A stretch of DNA of 64,000 nt from Rallus limicola (lineage: Eukaryota; Chordata; Aves; Gruiformes; Rallidae). Positions 34,200-45,700 of this stretch are shown piece after piece. The stretch is taken from NCBI GenBank assembly GCA_022605955.1, contig JAKCOZ010000103.1, forward strand, positions 622,501 to 686,500, read 5' to 3'. The notes under the pieces were generated by a model, which saw only the letters and a list, made by a program, of their open reading frames with translations, did not search any database and had not been told where the DNA came from. Both the position numbers and the translations under genes were made by a program. The first letter of the stretch is position 1. The number at the start of each line of letters is the position of its first letter.

Positions 34200-35620
34200 G
34201 GGTGGGTGCCAGAGGGACCCCCCCGGGCTCTGCACCACCCCACAAGATCATGCCTGGAGCGGCCTTCCTGACCCCAGCTCCAAGCTGGCTCATCAAAACC
34301 CTAACACAGCATTTCATCATCATAAATTAATACATTAATCATCACATTAACGTGATCCACCCTGGGGCAGCACAAAGGATTCAATTTGTTCCCCTCCACC
34401 CCTCCCCACTCCCCCCGTTATCCACTTTCCTGCAAAGCCATGGCTCAGGATCGAGCCCCAATGCTGAATCCGCGACCTGCTGGGGCTTGGGGCGCTTCTT
34501 TAAGTAATCAGAGCGCCCCAAAAACCCTCCTGTAGCGTTAAAGCGGGAGCGGGAGGCAGGGGCCTGGGCGGGATCAGCGCCTGCCTTCGCCTGGGGAAGC
34601 CACAGTAATAATTCAAGACGCTCCATCTTCCCAGCATAGCATTAGCTCCAGATCCAGCCTCCCAGCATAATATGCAGGAGGCTGAGCTCTGCGCACCGGC
34701 TGACATCCCACTCCCCGTGCCGGGCTGCAGCAGGGTCATCGCTGACCCTTTGGAGCTGCACATCCCAGGGGCGAGTGGATCCACAGGCTCCTGCCCTCCT
34801 TTGGGCTCAAAAGGGTCTAGGGAGCTTCGGATCCCACGCTTGGAGCAGCTCTGAAAATGACGCTGATTTTAAAAGGGAAGCTGAGAGCTTCCTCCCCAGC
34901 ACGTATGGGACCTCAGGACACCCACGGAGTCCTAAGAATGAGGATGCACGCAGGCACTAGCACCCACCTTGTCCGTGGCAGCACCTTCCTGCAGGGATAA
35001 GGGGGTACACCCCAGCCCGCTAGCAGGGATCGCGCCGGCCGCCCGCACTCGTGACCCTCCTCAACTCGGTGTGAAGTTCGGGCATCAAGCTGGGGGGCTG
35101 CAGGGCTGCTTGGGGGGGGAGAAGCAATAAATAAACAGAAATCATCAAAAGCCGCCGGCACGCTTTGCTGCTGGCTGTCTCCTAGAGGGAATATGCTACT
35201 GGAGGCTCTCCGAATCCTACTGGCAATTTTAATTTCCCGGTGCGATGGCAGCGACTTCGCTGCTGCTGCTGCCTCCGAATTACTCCTGTCCCTGGGACTC
35301 CTCCGCCAGCTCGCAGGGGCTTTTTTTTTCTGGACTGGGTGAAGGAGTGAGGAGATGAGTGCCGTAAAGGGAGCTCAGGTGCAACTTTAACCTTGTCGCT
35401 ACGTAATTAAAAGAAGGAAGAAAACTATTTCTGTAATTGCAAAGCTCATTAGAAGCGCAGGTGCAACTCTGCGGCTTTTCAAGCCAACTTATGGACCAAT
35501 TATAGCTTGTTTGGGATCATTAAAAAGAAAGGAAGCAGAGTATATTATCATCTCACATTCTGTATTTTAAAATTGTAACTTCCTCCTTATCTCTTGGCAG
35601 GAGAAAAGGGAAGAAGAAAA
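34200..35620. promoter_or_regulatory. Gene-free spacer with candidate regulatory block at 35.2-35.6 kb
   Basis: No gene seen. At 34310-34360 there is a short AT-rich cluster with repeated ATTAAT/ATCATC words. From about 35210 to 35620 the sequence has an 11-base word CAGGTGCAACT twice (35376-35386 and 35458-35468), ACGTAATTAAAAG, TGTAATTGCAAAG, CCAATTATAG and TCATTAAAAAG. This suggests a homeodomain and E-box rich enhancer. The rest looks neutral. Confidence 0.35.
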
Positions 35621-36049
35621 GGATGAGAAGCTCCCAACAGAACAGCTCAGTTACCAGTACCTCTTAAAACCCAGCACGGTTTGATAAAGCCCAATTATTT
35701 TTACTTTCCCACCCCTATTAGCTGGAAAGAATCGCAGCATCCATCTTCCTCTGCAGAAAAAAAAAACCCTCACGGATTCATTTAAATCTTTGCTTCACAA
35801 CACACCTTTTTTTTTTTTTTTCCGCCTTTCTTTTTCTTTATTTGTCGGAGTTCATCCCAAGATATTCCCAACCTGCTCCCACTGTGCTCTTCCAGCCGTC
35901 CCTGAGTGATTGCCGTACATCAGCACAGATGTAACATTCCTGGTAAAACAAAAATAAAATATATATATAATAAAAACATGCAAATACCACATGCAGGCTT
36001 TTTTCCCCCAAGGCTAAAAAACTGCATCCCATGTCCTGTCCTGCACTCA

Positions 36050-36425
36050 CAGAAAGGTTTCCAGCGTTAACGTCACTTAGGCTAGCCTAGCCTCTTTAGT
36101 ACTGGCTTAATATGATAATCGTTAGTGCTGATTAGCACCTACTGCTGCAGCCCACGCTGGAGATTCAACAGGAATTAAGCGAGCGCTTAACGTCTGGTGG
36201 AGGTTAACGCTGAGGCGTGAATATTAACGAGCTTTCATTAATAATCGAATTAGATACGTGAAAGCGCCTTCGCCCCAGTACAGCCGTTATTGGAGGCTTC
36301 TGCTGAGAGCCTGCTTTGCATATGCTGTACTGTGATTATGAATATTTAAATACTTCCATGGAGCTGCGTTTCAGGCTCATTTGCATACATTGGCATACTG
36401 TTTAGTATAATGCACACGGGGGGAA
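36050..36425. promoter_or_regulatory. Candidate conserved enhancer between POU6F1 and DAZAP2
   Basis: A sharply bounded, information-dense block with a high density of homeodomain and POU words: TTAACGT several times, CATTAATAATCGAATTAG, TTTGCATATGC, GATTATGAATATTTAAAT, and an octamer-type ATTTGCATAC at about 36380. It lacks the C-tracts that fill its surroundings. It looks like a vertebrate conserved non-coding element, most plausibly for POU6F1; conservation has not been tested. From 36425 to 38200 I see nothing definite beyond another AT-rich stretch at 37150-37340. Confidence 0.45.
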
Positions 36426-38340
36426 AGGGTGCATGCTGCATTTTTAATTTTTCTTGAAGAAGAACTGATTTTGTTCCGAGGGCTGAAAAGCTTTTTCTTT
36501 TTCCTTCAGGAAGATGGCTTGTTTGGGAAGGGGAGGGGGATTGGAATTAACTCTTTGACAGCAACAGTGGGGAACACTAAACCGCTGCCCCCAAGAACGT
36601 GCCCTTTGTTCCAGAGCTTGCTCCCTTGAAGCCTGCTCTTGGGAGGTGACCGAAGGAGTGGCGTTGCCTTCTCCCCCATGCTCCCTTCACTGCCTTGGCC
36701 GCTCTAATCACAACCAGAAATGGGTCAGAAGAGGGTCTGCACCTCACCCTGCGCTTTCTGGCACATCTGAGTCGCTATGGGAAGGCTTCCAGCCCTGTAA
36801 GGAACACACAAGCCACAAACCAGCTTATTCCCAAAACTTAAAGCACAGGAAAAAGAAATCCAGGGGTTTTATTTTCACCTCCTGTGAAGCAAATCGACTC
36901 CAGTTCATTGCCTGAGCTTTAGTGCGTGGTTTTTAATGACTGTGAGGGGGGTTTAATGCAGGACTGTCAGTGTTGCCCCAGCCTCTGCCTCAGTTTCCCT
37001 CTTAAAGCTGGAAACGGGCTCTAAAGTTTCCACAGGATTTGATTTTTTTAGTCCACTTCAGAGCATTGCCAAGCAGAGCCAAGGACAGATCCCTTCTCCC
37101 ACCGCTGAAATTGAGGGGGAAGGAGAGCATTTTCCCTTGGTAGAAGCTGTCATCCAGTAATTAACAATTACTTATTCATTACTTTTATATAATTAAGTAT
37201 AGCTTTACACCCATCGGGTGCTCTGCACCTCAAAGTACCTCTCATTCCCCGATTACTCACAGGAGTAAAGCTTCATAAACACGTTATCTGCTCGCAAGGC
37301 CACTGATACCAGTGGAATTTTTATTGGTATTTTATTTGGGTTGTTTTCAGTAGTGAAGAACCAGTAATACCCCGGCCAGCTCGGCTTCTCCTCAGGGCCA
37401 CGTAAATAAGGCCTTGGAGCGTGGGCTCTTTGCTCCCCCCGAGAGATGCAGACTGGGCTGTTTATGCTTTTATCTGGTCTGGGCGCTATCGGCGCGGCAG
37501 CGATGGCACGGCGGGTGCTCGGCCGTCCCTTCGCCTCTGAAAAGCAAAGTCTGCTGGAGCCCAGCCAGAAAATGCCTCAACTAAGAACTAAGTTCTCCAT
37601 TTTGGGGCCACAAAACGAATCGATTTTTCAGAGCTTTTGGTGCTTACTGGAGGGGTATTTCCTCCCCCCCTCCTCCTCCCCAGAGTCCCAAGAGGCTCCT
37701 AAAGGAGGTAATCAGCGAGAAAAACACAAATAACAGTTATCCCAAGGGACTGGAAGGCAGGTTCCTTCTGAAGAGCCCAGCTCGGCCGAACAGAAACGCT
37801 TCCTCCTTCCCACCTCACAGAGTGTTTTCACTTTTCCTTTGCAAGGAAGTTTTCTGGGCAATGGCAACAGGAGAGTGGGAAAGGGTTGGGTTATAAATCA
37901 GGCTCTGAAGCTGGAAGCTGCTGAAAAGGCTTAACCCCACGCAGCTCCAGCAAGCTTCAGGGTGTTGCGGGGTTGGGTTTGTGAACACATCTGGGCTTGC
38001 TCCCTCAAAAACCACCTTCCCCTTCCTGGAGGAGCTCTCCCCTTCACTTACTTTCACCATACCTAACCACAACCCACCTTGCTCCACATTTCCTTGGGCA
38101 GATTTCAAGCCATCTTCTCTCCCACTTTAAAGGGTAAATATTTTTTCTTTCCGCAGTTCCTGCACAGTTGCAAGGTGAAGAACATTTTCTAGGCATGAAT
38201 TATTGATGAAGCCCTCCCAGGCACACCAGCCAACGTGCATATTCATCAGGCAGCCGGTACATTATTCATGAGAAGTTCACTTAAATAGGGATGAGAACAA
38301 TGATATTGTTGATTGAGATGCCTGAAAATGAGCTGGGGGG

Positions 38341-38361
38341 AAAAAAAAAAAAAAAAAAAAA
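38341..38361. repeat. Poly(A) tract of 21 A
   Basis: Homopolymer A run preceded by GGGGGG. I see no gene copy on its left that would make it a retrocopy tail. Just left of it, 38230-38285, lie TGCATATTCATC and TTATTCATGAG, POU-like words. From 38400 to 39690 no gene is recognised. Confidence 0.8.
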
Positions 38362-39689
38362 GAGTTGTGCCCTCAAACTCTGACCAAAACACATCAATAA
38401 AGTTTATCAAAATAATTAATAAAAATAAAGGGGGGGATTTTACACCCAAAGGGGATATCTTTATCAGGGTCTCACTGCTGTCAATACACATTTCGGTTTT
38501 TAAATAAGATGTAGAACTACTAGATTGCATCATACCTTCTCCACATGCAGCTCCAGACCTGCTGGCAGGTTGGCCGTCAACAGGCGACACCTACAATAGA
38601 TTTTTGGAACAGTATTTAGGCCCCAGAACTCATCCTGAATTCCTTCAAGATGATCCCCGAGAAACCTCCTCTCCTGCTTTAACCCCACAACATTTTCAAG
38701 CTGGGGTAGTTGCCAGAGCTTTCTTGAACAGGGCTGGTATTAGGAGCAGAGACTGCCTGCTCTCACAAATACAGCCCTAAATACACAGCAGGAAGATTGC
38801 TTGAATCAGAGGTGATTTATTGCCATAAACCTATGGAGGGCTCTCCTGTGCCATCATCGGATGAAGGGGAAAAGGATAAACCCGAGATGTCTGCATCCCC
38901 AACTGCACCATCCACTTCTCAGCAGCGTTTTGGCTACACTGAGGGCAACTTGGGAAAGGAACCTGCTCCTTATGCAGCCTCTGTGTGTTGGGGGAAACCT
39001 TGTGGAAGACGATGGGACACGTGGCAGGACACTGTCCCACTAAAGGAGGGTCTCTGAGGCCTCCCTGCCACAGAGAGGTGGAAAATGAGGGTCTGAGAAG
39101 CACCCCAGAAAGGACTCTGGGCTCACAGCAACAACCACAGGGACAGAGTTTAGAAGAACCAACATAACCCGGAGCTCAGGCTGCAGCCGCCGACTGTTGG
39201 CACAGGCTGTGTGTTAATGAGCAGCTCTGCCTGCTGACGCATCACACAGTCCTTAAGGCTTAATTAAACTTAACAATATCTGGGGGTTACCAACCATTTC
39301 CATTGATCTTTTATGCACGAGCTCGGAGGCAGCTTCTTTCGTCGGGTGCAATTCAGGAGGAAGCAGGGGGAGAGCCAGGGGCTCTCCCATCTCCCCAGTG
39401 CCATCCCAGGCGCTGGGCCGGGTCCCTCTGGGGGCTGGGGCACCTCACACCGCTGCTGGGCCACACTAGGAGATCCCCAACTCACCTCGCGCTCTCCCCC
39501 CACCCCCCCCGGTGTAAGCCCTGTCCAGGCCCCCTCTCAGGCACAGCTCTGGACTCTGCTGGGACCCCCCAGACCCCCCCAGAGGCGCCCTGACCACTGG
39601 AGCCTGCCTGGGGACCCTCCAGACCCTGCCCGGGGACCCCCTCGCCCCTGAGGCCTGCCGGGGGCCTCTCCCCCGGCTCCAGTCCCCTC

Positions 39690-39983
39690 CGCCCCTAGGC
39701 GCTGCCTACACACACAACCCCCCCGGCCGGACCGGCCCTGCACGGGAACTCCCGGGACCTGGTCATAGCGCCCCGCCCCAGCTCCCACCCGCCAAAGGAC
39801 GCCCCCGACCCAGCACCGCCCTCCCGCGGCCCCTTTAAGGCGGACGGGCCCCGCCCCCAGGCGCGCTGCCGCCGCGCCTGCGCACAGCGCCCGCTCCCTG
39901 CGTGCGCCCCGCCCGCCGCCCCCCAGCGCCGCGGTGACACCGAGGAGGAAGCGCGCGGCGCGGGCAGAGCGGGAGCCGCCGCC
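39690..39983 (+). promoter_or_regulatory. DAZAP2: DAZAP2 CpG-island promoter
   Basis: Very CpG-dense sequence immediately upstream of the DAZAP2 start codon, TATA-less, with CCCCGCCC GC-box words and CCTTTAAGG (about 39832). The ATG lies in GCCGCCGCCATGAACG, a good Kozak context. The CpG island continues into intron 1, which also carries CCAATGGG at about 40154. Confidence 0.65.
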
Positions 39984-42287
39984 ATGAACGGCAAAGGCAA
40001 GGCCCGGGGCTGTGTCCCCTTCTCTCTCCTCTCCCTTCCCCTTTCCCCCCTTCACCCGTGCTCCGCACCCCCCTCCCGTCGGGCAGCGCCGTCCCGGGAC
40101 GCGGCGCCTTTAAGGGCGGGGCCGCAGCGCGTGACCGCGCGGGGGCCCGGCGGCCAATGGGAGCGGGGTGGGCGCGCGCGCGGGCCGTCGTGGCGCCTCG
40201 CGCCTCGGCCCGGCCGTGACGCCGGCGTACCGGACGCCCCCCCGTGACGTCAGGGGGGGAGTGGAGACCGCCCTGGTGACGTAGGGGATCCCCCGGATGA
40301 CATAAGGGGGACCCCGGTAGGTGTAGAGAGGAGGTGGAGCGAGAGGGACCCCCCGGGCGTGACGCAGGGGTCACCCTATTGGATACGGCTGAGTTGGGGG
40401 GCGCCCCCCGCTGACGTAGGGGATTCCCCCGGGTGATGTCAGAAGCGACCCCGCTTTATGGCAGGGTGTGGGACCCCGGAGGAGGGTGGGGACCCCCTGG
40501 GTGACGTGGGGGGAAGGGAACACCCCCATACCATCCCACTCACCCACTGGGTTGGGGAGACCCCCCCCCCCCCTCGGGATCTAGGGGCAGCAGCAGCATC
40601 TCCCCCCCACACCCGTGGCAGGGACACCGGGTGCCTGTGCTCGTCCACATCCAGCTGCCCAGGCGGGTCCCATGTCGTGTGTCCCCTCCCCGAGTTAAGC
40701 GATGCTCCCAGAGCCAATCCTCCCTTCTCTCGTGGCGGCTCAGCCCCGGGGGGCTTCCCAAAAGCACAAAACCAACCCCTCAGCCTCTGCCCACCCGGTT
40801 TTGGTTGTGCCTCGTGCTGACGTCTCCTCTCTCCTGCAGGACAGTATCCCGCCCAGCCGTCCTACCCCGTCCAGTCCCCCGCCAACCCCGCCGTGTACCC
40901 GCAGACTGTGCCCCTTCCACAGCCCCCGCCCTACACAGATGCACCTCCGGCTTATTCTGAGGTAGGCTGGCTTTGGTTTGTGGGATGATGATGATGATGA
41001 TGAATTTTCTTCCAAAATTAACAAAAATACGATAATTTCTGGTCGAATTTACAGCTGCAATGTTAATTATTTAATTTATTGAATCACTTTCTGTGAAGGT
41101 TTGGTTTGCTGCGTGAATTTCTGAGTGGGAAGTGATGACTGGCATTCAGAGCTTGCAGGCAGTCAGGGGTTGGGGGGAAACCTGTCTTTCCACTGTGCCC
41201 CAAAGTCCTCTTCCTCAGGGAAGGGATTTCCCTGTGCAAGCTGGAGGGGGGGTCAAAGTCTGCACCAGGGACTTTGGGCGTGGACCTCAGGGCCACAAGC
41301 CTCTAAACTCACCTGGCTTTTATTTTCTTCCCCTTCTCTCCACTTCCCAGCTTTACCGTCCCAGTTTCGTGCCTCTGGGAGCTGCCACCGTACCCACGAT
41401 GTCCGCAGCGTATCCAGGCGCTTCCGTCTTCCTGCCTGTTGCCCAGTCTGTGGCCGTGGGGCCGATCGGCTCGTCGGTCCCTATGGCGTATTACCCCGTG
41501 GGGCCGGTGTATCCCCCGGGCTCGACGGTCCTCGTGGAAGGTGGTTTTGATGCCGGAGCGAGATTCGGGGCCGGCGGAACAGCCAGTGTCCCTGTGAGTA
41601 TAAATGTACCCCCCAAACCCCGCATGCTTCAGCGTTACGGGGTCACAGGTGGGGGATATGGGAATAAAATGTATTTTGTACCCAGTCCAAAGGGCAGGAT
41701 CCTACTTCCCTGCTCTCTCAGGCCAACTCGCAGCTCTGGAGCCACGCAGGTGGCTCCGGCTGGCAGGAGAAGCATTGCATGGCCAGCACTAGGGCTGATT
41801 TGGCTGGAGACTGTGGTGTGACGCACGCTGGGGTCGGGGGAAGGCAAGCTGGAGGGGCTGCTGTGAGACCCGGCTTTCCCCTGCCTCTGACATGGGCTTG
41901 GCCTCTTCCCGTGCTCCGGTGGAGCTGCGGGAGGATCTTGTTCAGCAGCTCACAGGCTGCTTTGCGTGGGCAGAAAGCCAGGGGCAGGCGTGCGGGGTCC
42001 AGAGAGAGGGGCAGGGCGTGGATGAGGAACCGAGCGTTTCCCAGCGCCGGGTCCCATCGATGGGGGTGGAACCTGGGTCCCCACAGCGCGCGGGGGCTTT
42101 GTGCAGGGACCACCGCCAGCAATCCCCCCCCCACCCTCTCCTTTTCTCTGCCTTCCAGCCCCCCCCTCCTGGCTGCCCCCCTAACGCCGCCCAGCTCGCC
42201 GTGATGCAAGGAGCCAACGTCTTGGTGACGCAACGGAAGGGAAACTTCTTCCTGGGAGGCTCAGACGGCGGCTACACTATCTGGTGA
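39984..42287 (+). CDS. DAZAP2: DAZAP2, DAZ-associated protein 2 (PRTB)
   Basis: Small proline/tyrosine-rich adaptor. Family members bind DAZ and other RNA-binding and signalling proteins and recruit WW-domain ubiquitin ligases of the NEDD4 type. Four exons: 39984-39996, 40840-40961, 41351-41593, 42159-42287. Total 507 nt, 168 aa, the same as human. Key parts: tandem PY motifs PPPY (33-36) and PPAY (40-43), the conserved core VPTMSAAYPGAS and MAYYPVGP, and the C-terminus MQGANVLVTQRKGNF...GGYTIW. Exon 1 contributes only four codons and one base (ATG AAC GGC AAA G). Its donor is GC (AAAG|GCAAGG). The nearby GT at 40012 would give an immediate stop on joining to exon 2, so the GC donor is the only sensible choice. 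Introns 2 and 3 are GT-AG. Confidence 0.97.
40215..40510 (+). repeat. Degenerate tandem array of CRE-like motifs in DAZAP2 intron 1
   Basis: About seven diverged copies of a unit of the form GTGACGTAGGGGATCCCCC. TGACG-type words occur at 40217, 40245-40252 (a perfect palindromic TGACGTCA), 40277, 40298 (TGACAT), 40360 (TGACGC), 40412, 40434 (TGATGT) and 40502, typically 20-60 bases apart with conserved AGGGG(A/T)CCCC linkers. The array sits 0.2-0.5 kb downstream of the transcription start, in the CpG island. It may bind CREB/ATF; that is inference. Confidence 0.65.
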
Positions 42288-43621
42288 AGAAGGAAGGGGA
42301 AGGGGGGGGGGAGAGGGGGGGGCTACATTTGTGTAAGGAAAGACATCACATTCTGTCAGCACTTCTCACGATGTAACCGCTTTAGTCCATATTAACCTGA
42401 AGTTGCAGATTAGACGCACGGCCGTGAGGTGTCTTCCTGGTTTGGTGCCCGGCCCCACAGGCACTCGGGAGCTTAACGAGGAACCCTGTTAACGATTAGC
42501 GGTGCCTCTTCAAAGGGGGAAAGGGGGGGGAGGTGGGGGGGGGGATATTAAGTCACGAAATGAATGTGAGCTCAGCAGCCCTGCCTCTTCCTTTCATTTC
42601 ACTGGAGTCCACGCCGCGGCGCAGAGCTTCGATTAACCCGCACGCCAGTGTTGGGGAAGGCGAGGGGGCGGATGGAGCCGCTTTCGTCTCCCCTTCCCAT
42701 CCATACAGGGCTGCTGGACCCAGAGCCGCAACCGCCTGGCTCTTCCCTTCCATCAGAGCTGGGTAGCAAAGCGAGGCAAACGTGGCTTCCCGGGAGCGGG
42801 GAGGGCACCGTGACGCTTCTTTCTTCCCGACCTCACTCAGAACAGATCCCTGAAGCGCCCCGTGCTCGCGTGTTCCCCCAGGAAGGGATGAGGCTGGGGC
42901 CTATCGTGGGAGTAGGTGGTTTGGTGGGTTTTTTTAATACACTCCAAGTAACCTTGGATTTCTTTGCACATTAGATCTGCTCAAAGCCGTGCTTTGGTGC
43001 CAGAAACACAATGCAACTCATGTCAGAGCATTTCATTCGATGCTAACTAAGCTTTTAGAACGACGCTTAATAAACAAAAACCTCTTTATTTTTAAACTCG
43101 ACCTGGTGTCTTGACACCAAAACTCCTTAAGGCTGTTGTTGAGAGGGAGAGGCTGGTTACCGGCTGCCGTGGGGGGTGTGTGTGTGTAGCAACTGTCAAT
43201 CAACACACAAATTAGCTCGGTTAATGGCTTGTTTGATGAGCGTGTACTTTACAGAAATGACTTGGGTATGATGAAGTCTTACTAGGGTTAAGAAGAATAT
43301 TTCAGGGATCCTCAATGTTTTGGTTTTCTTTTGTTTTATGAAGAAGAAGAAAAAAAAAAAAAGATAAAAATATCAGATTCAAATATATTTTATCTTTGAG
43401 GTTTCAGTTTAATCTAAATCTGTGTCCTGTATCTGTTGTGTTTAACCATACGACTGACTGTTACGGAAGCTCAGCATTACGTCTCTCTTGTCTACACTGT
43501 GGTGCACTTAACTGGTGGATTTTTTTATACTAAAAAAAAAAGGAGAAAAAAAAAAAAGTAGAATAAAGACTATTTTGAAAATTTGAATAAAGCAGCGAAT
43601 TTGCCTCAGACCTCGAATAAA
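42288..43621 (+). terminator. DAZAP2: DAZAP2 3' UTR with several AATAAA signals
   Basis: After the stop at 42287 the sequence becomes AT-rich. AATAAA hexamers occur at 43069-43074, 43562-43567, 43586-43591 and 43616-43621, so alternative polyadenylation is likely, with the longest UTR about 1.3 kb. DAZAP2 and SMAGP converge tail to tail; between 43640 and 44237 I see no minus-strand AATAAA for SMAGP. Confidence 0.65.
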
Positions 43622-44237
43622 CCCCCCTGGCTCCTGCCCTTGGCAAGCCCGAGGTTTCTTCACTCCTGTTTTGTCACCTCCCTCCCTTGGGCTCGGTTGG
43701 TTTTGGGGCAGTGGGTCCTTCTTTTCTTTCCCTCCTCGGGTTTGATTTCAAGGAGGAACAACCCCGGGAGAAGGGGAGCTGCCCATTGCCCTGTCTTTCT
43801 GCAGAGGAGAACGAACATCCGTGCCCGTGGATGAAGCAAAGCTCCACTTGCCTTGTAACTCCCTTTACACCCTGCCTTTCGCCTCCAAATTAACCGTGCT
43901 AATTACCCCGTGAATAACTTAACTGCTGTGTGAGGTGAGGCAAAAAAAAGGAGACGACAACAACAACTCTGGAGGTGTTTTGTCACTGGGTTGTATTAGA
44001 AAGCACCGAAGGGAGGAGATGCGGTGGGTGCAAGTAGCCGGAGCGATGCTCCCCTCCGCTCGGTCTGCTCCAGCATCCATGGTCAACTTAAATTAATAAA
44101 TTAAGGAGGAGGAAAAAAAATAATAAAGGTTAAAAAAAAACCAAAACAAAACCCAAAGCAGCAGCTTGTAGAGCCTCAGGTCTGGGAGGCTTATGTCACT
44201 CGGACCTGGGGGTGTCACGTGTGCCGGACCCAGCGGC

Positions 44238-44742
44238 TCAGATAAAATACTCTTCTTTCTCTCTGGCTGGAGCATCCTCCATCGGCAGCGACACGTCGGT
44301 GTCAGCCGCCGGCTGCTCATAGGTGAGGTAGCTGCCTTTGTTTCTGTACAGATAAATGATGATCACCACCAGGACCGTCAGCAGGGTGAGGAACACCAAG
44401 GTGATGACAACTACAGAGGAAGGCAGAGGGGGGGAGCAGGGTTTAGTCCCCGAGCGGGCGGCACTGAGCTGTTCCTCAGTTATCAGGGTGGATCTGGCAA
44501 GGAGAATCCCTTACCTGCGATGACCACGGTGTTGGCATCCTCATGGAGAGGTGGGGTGTGAGCCTTCTTCACGAAGGGGGTTGTCAGCTCTTCTTCATCA
44601 GAGAGGGAGAGAGAATGTGAGCAAAACTGGTCCCGACCCAGCTCTAGGCTGGGCTTAGCTGGGCGCGACACGCGGTGAGGTCTTGCCGAATGACACGGCA
44701 CAAAGAGCCCGGCGGAGCTGTCCTGGGGTGCTCACCTTCCAT
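44238..44742 (-). CDS. SMAGP: SMAGP, small cell adhesion glycoprotein
   Basis: Short single-pass membrane protein of epithelial cell contacts. Three coding exons on minus: 44736-44742, 44515-44592, 44238-44410. Total 258 nt, 85 aa (human 97). The reading frame starts MEEELTTPFVKK, then a short Thr/Pro extracellular part, a membrane segment at about residues 23-48 (VVIAVVITLVFLTLLTVLVV), the juxtamembrane YLYRNKGSYLTYE and the C-terminus EKEEYFI. The membrane and tail segments match SMAGP well. The N-terminus is shorter than human and the ATG exon carries only two codons plus one base, so the start is the least certain part. The acceptor of exon 2 is a NAGNAG (44590-44595), allowing 85 or 84 residues. 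A 5'-UTR part lies at 44743-44787. Confidence 0.88.
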
Positions 44743-44787
44743 TGCATCGGCTCCTTCCTGGCTGAGGTCTGTGGTCCTTCAGAGCTG
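44743..44787 (-). other. SMAGP: SMAGP 5'-UTR part of the ATG exon
   Basis: Minus-strand acceptor TTTCTTCAG|CAGCTCTG precedes 44787 (or 44784 with the second AG of the CAGCAG). The sequence to the ATG has no other start codon in frame. At least one upstream non-coding exon is therefore expected. Confidence 0.5.
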
Positions 44788-45700
44788 CTGAAGAAATAAA
44801 GTGAGAGAGGAATTAACTCAGAGGCAGCACCCCAAAGGGCTCGGGGATGCCAGTGGTGGTGCAGCGCTCAGCAAAGCAAAGGTTTGGGGTTTATTTGGGA
44901 TGGGGAGAAGCAGGTTGGGGCACTCTCAAACTCTGAGAGCTTCAAATTGCCAGGAAATCCCCCTCAGATCCTCCCATCAGCCTCACGATGCTGCAGCCGG
45001 AACTTCGCAAATAAGAGGAATACAAACAGTAAATAAAAGCAAGTGGGGTGGCACCCACTGACCTGAGCTCAGGGCTCTGCCCCAGGCACGGACAGACAGA
45101 CAAACTTTGTATCCCCCCCCCCACCCCCCAAAAAATACCGCTCTGCGATGGCTCTGGTGCTTGGGCACGATGTGACTCAGCGGCTCTGCGGGGACATGCC
45201 GCTAGATGTCAGGAGGAAATAAAATTCCTTTATTTATTTATTTTTGGGAAAAGAAAAGGACATTTAACCATGGGAGCGTGGACACAGGCCAGGACCACCC
45301 CTCCCCCTTCCCTGTCAGTCAGGATGCTTCTCACAAGGACGTGGTGACGCGGTGACACTAACCCTGCCCAGTGACCTCCTGGCTTTTTGGGAAGCAGGGT
45401 GGATTTCTCAGGATCCATCCCAACCAGCCCAGTTGTCCCACCGTGCCCTTGTGACTCACGGCGCTGTTGGGTGTTTGCTAAACATCCCCTCACAGCAGCA
45501 GGTTTTGCTTCTGAGTGCTGGCAGGGTGCGAGCTTAACGGAGTCGTGGGATTTGGGGGAAACTCCTTTCTCCCTTCCTGCCAGCGTGGGACCCCCCTCCC
45601 CGTCCCTGGGACCAGGACCCTGCATCTGCAGGAGCTCCCCCCCCCGACCCCGAGCATGATTACTTCCCTGAGCTCAGGCTGGCACAAGCCACCAGCTCCT

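Noticed and set aside
38341..38361. Poly(A) run as the tail of a processed retrocopy
   Set aside because: No gene-like sequence, no target-site duplication and no polyadenylation signal on its left.
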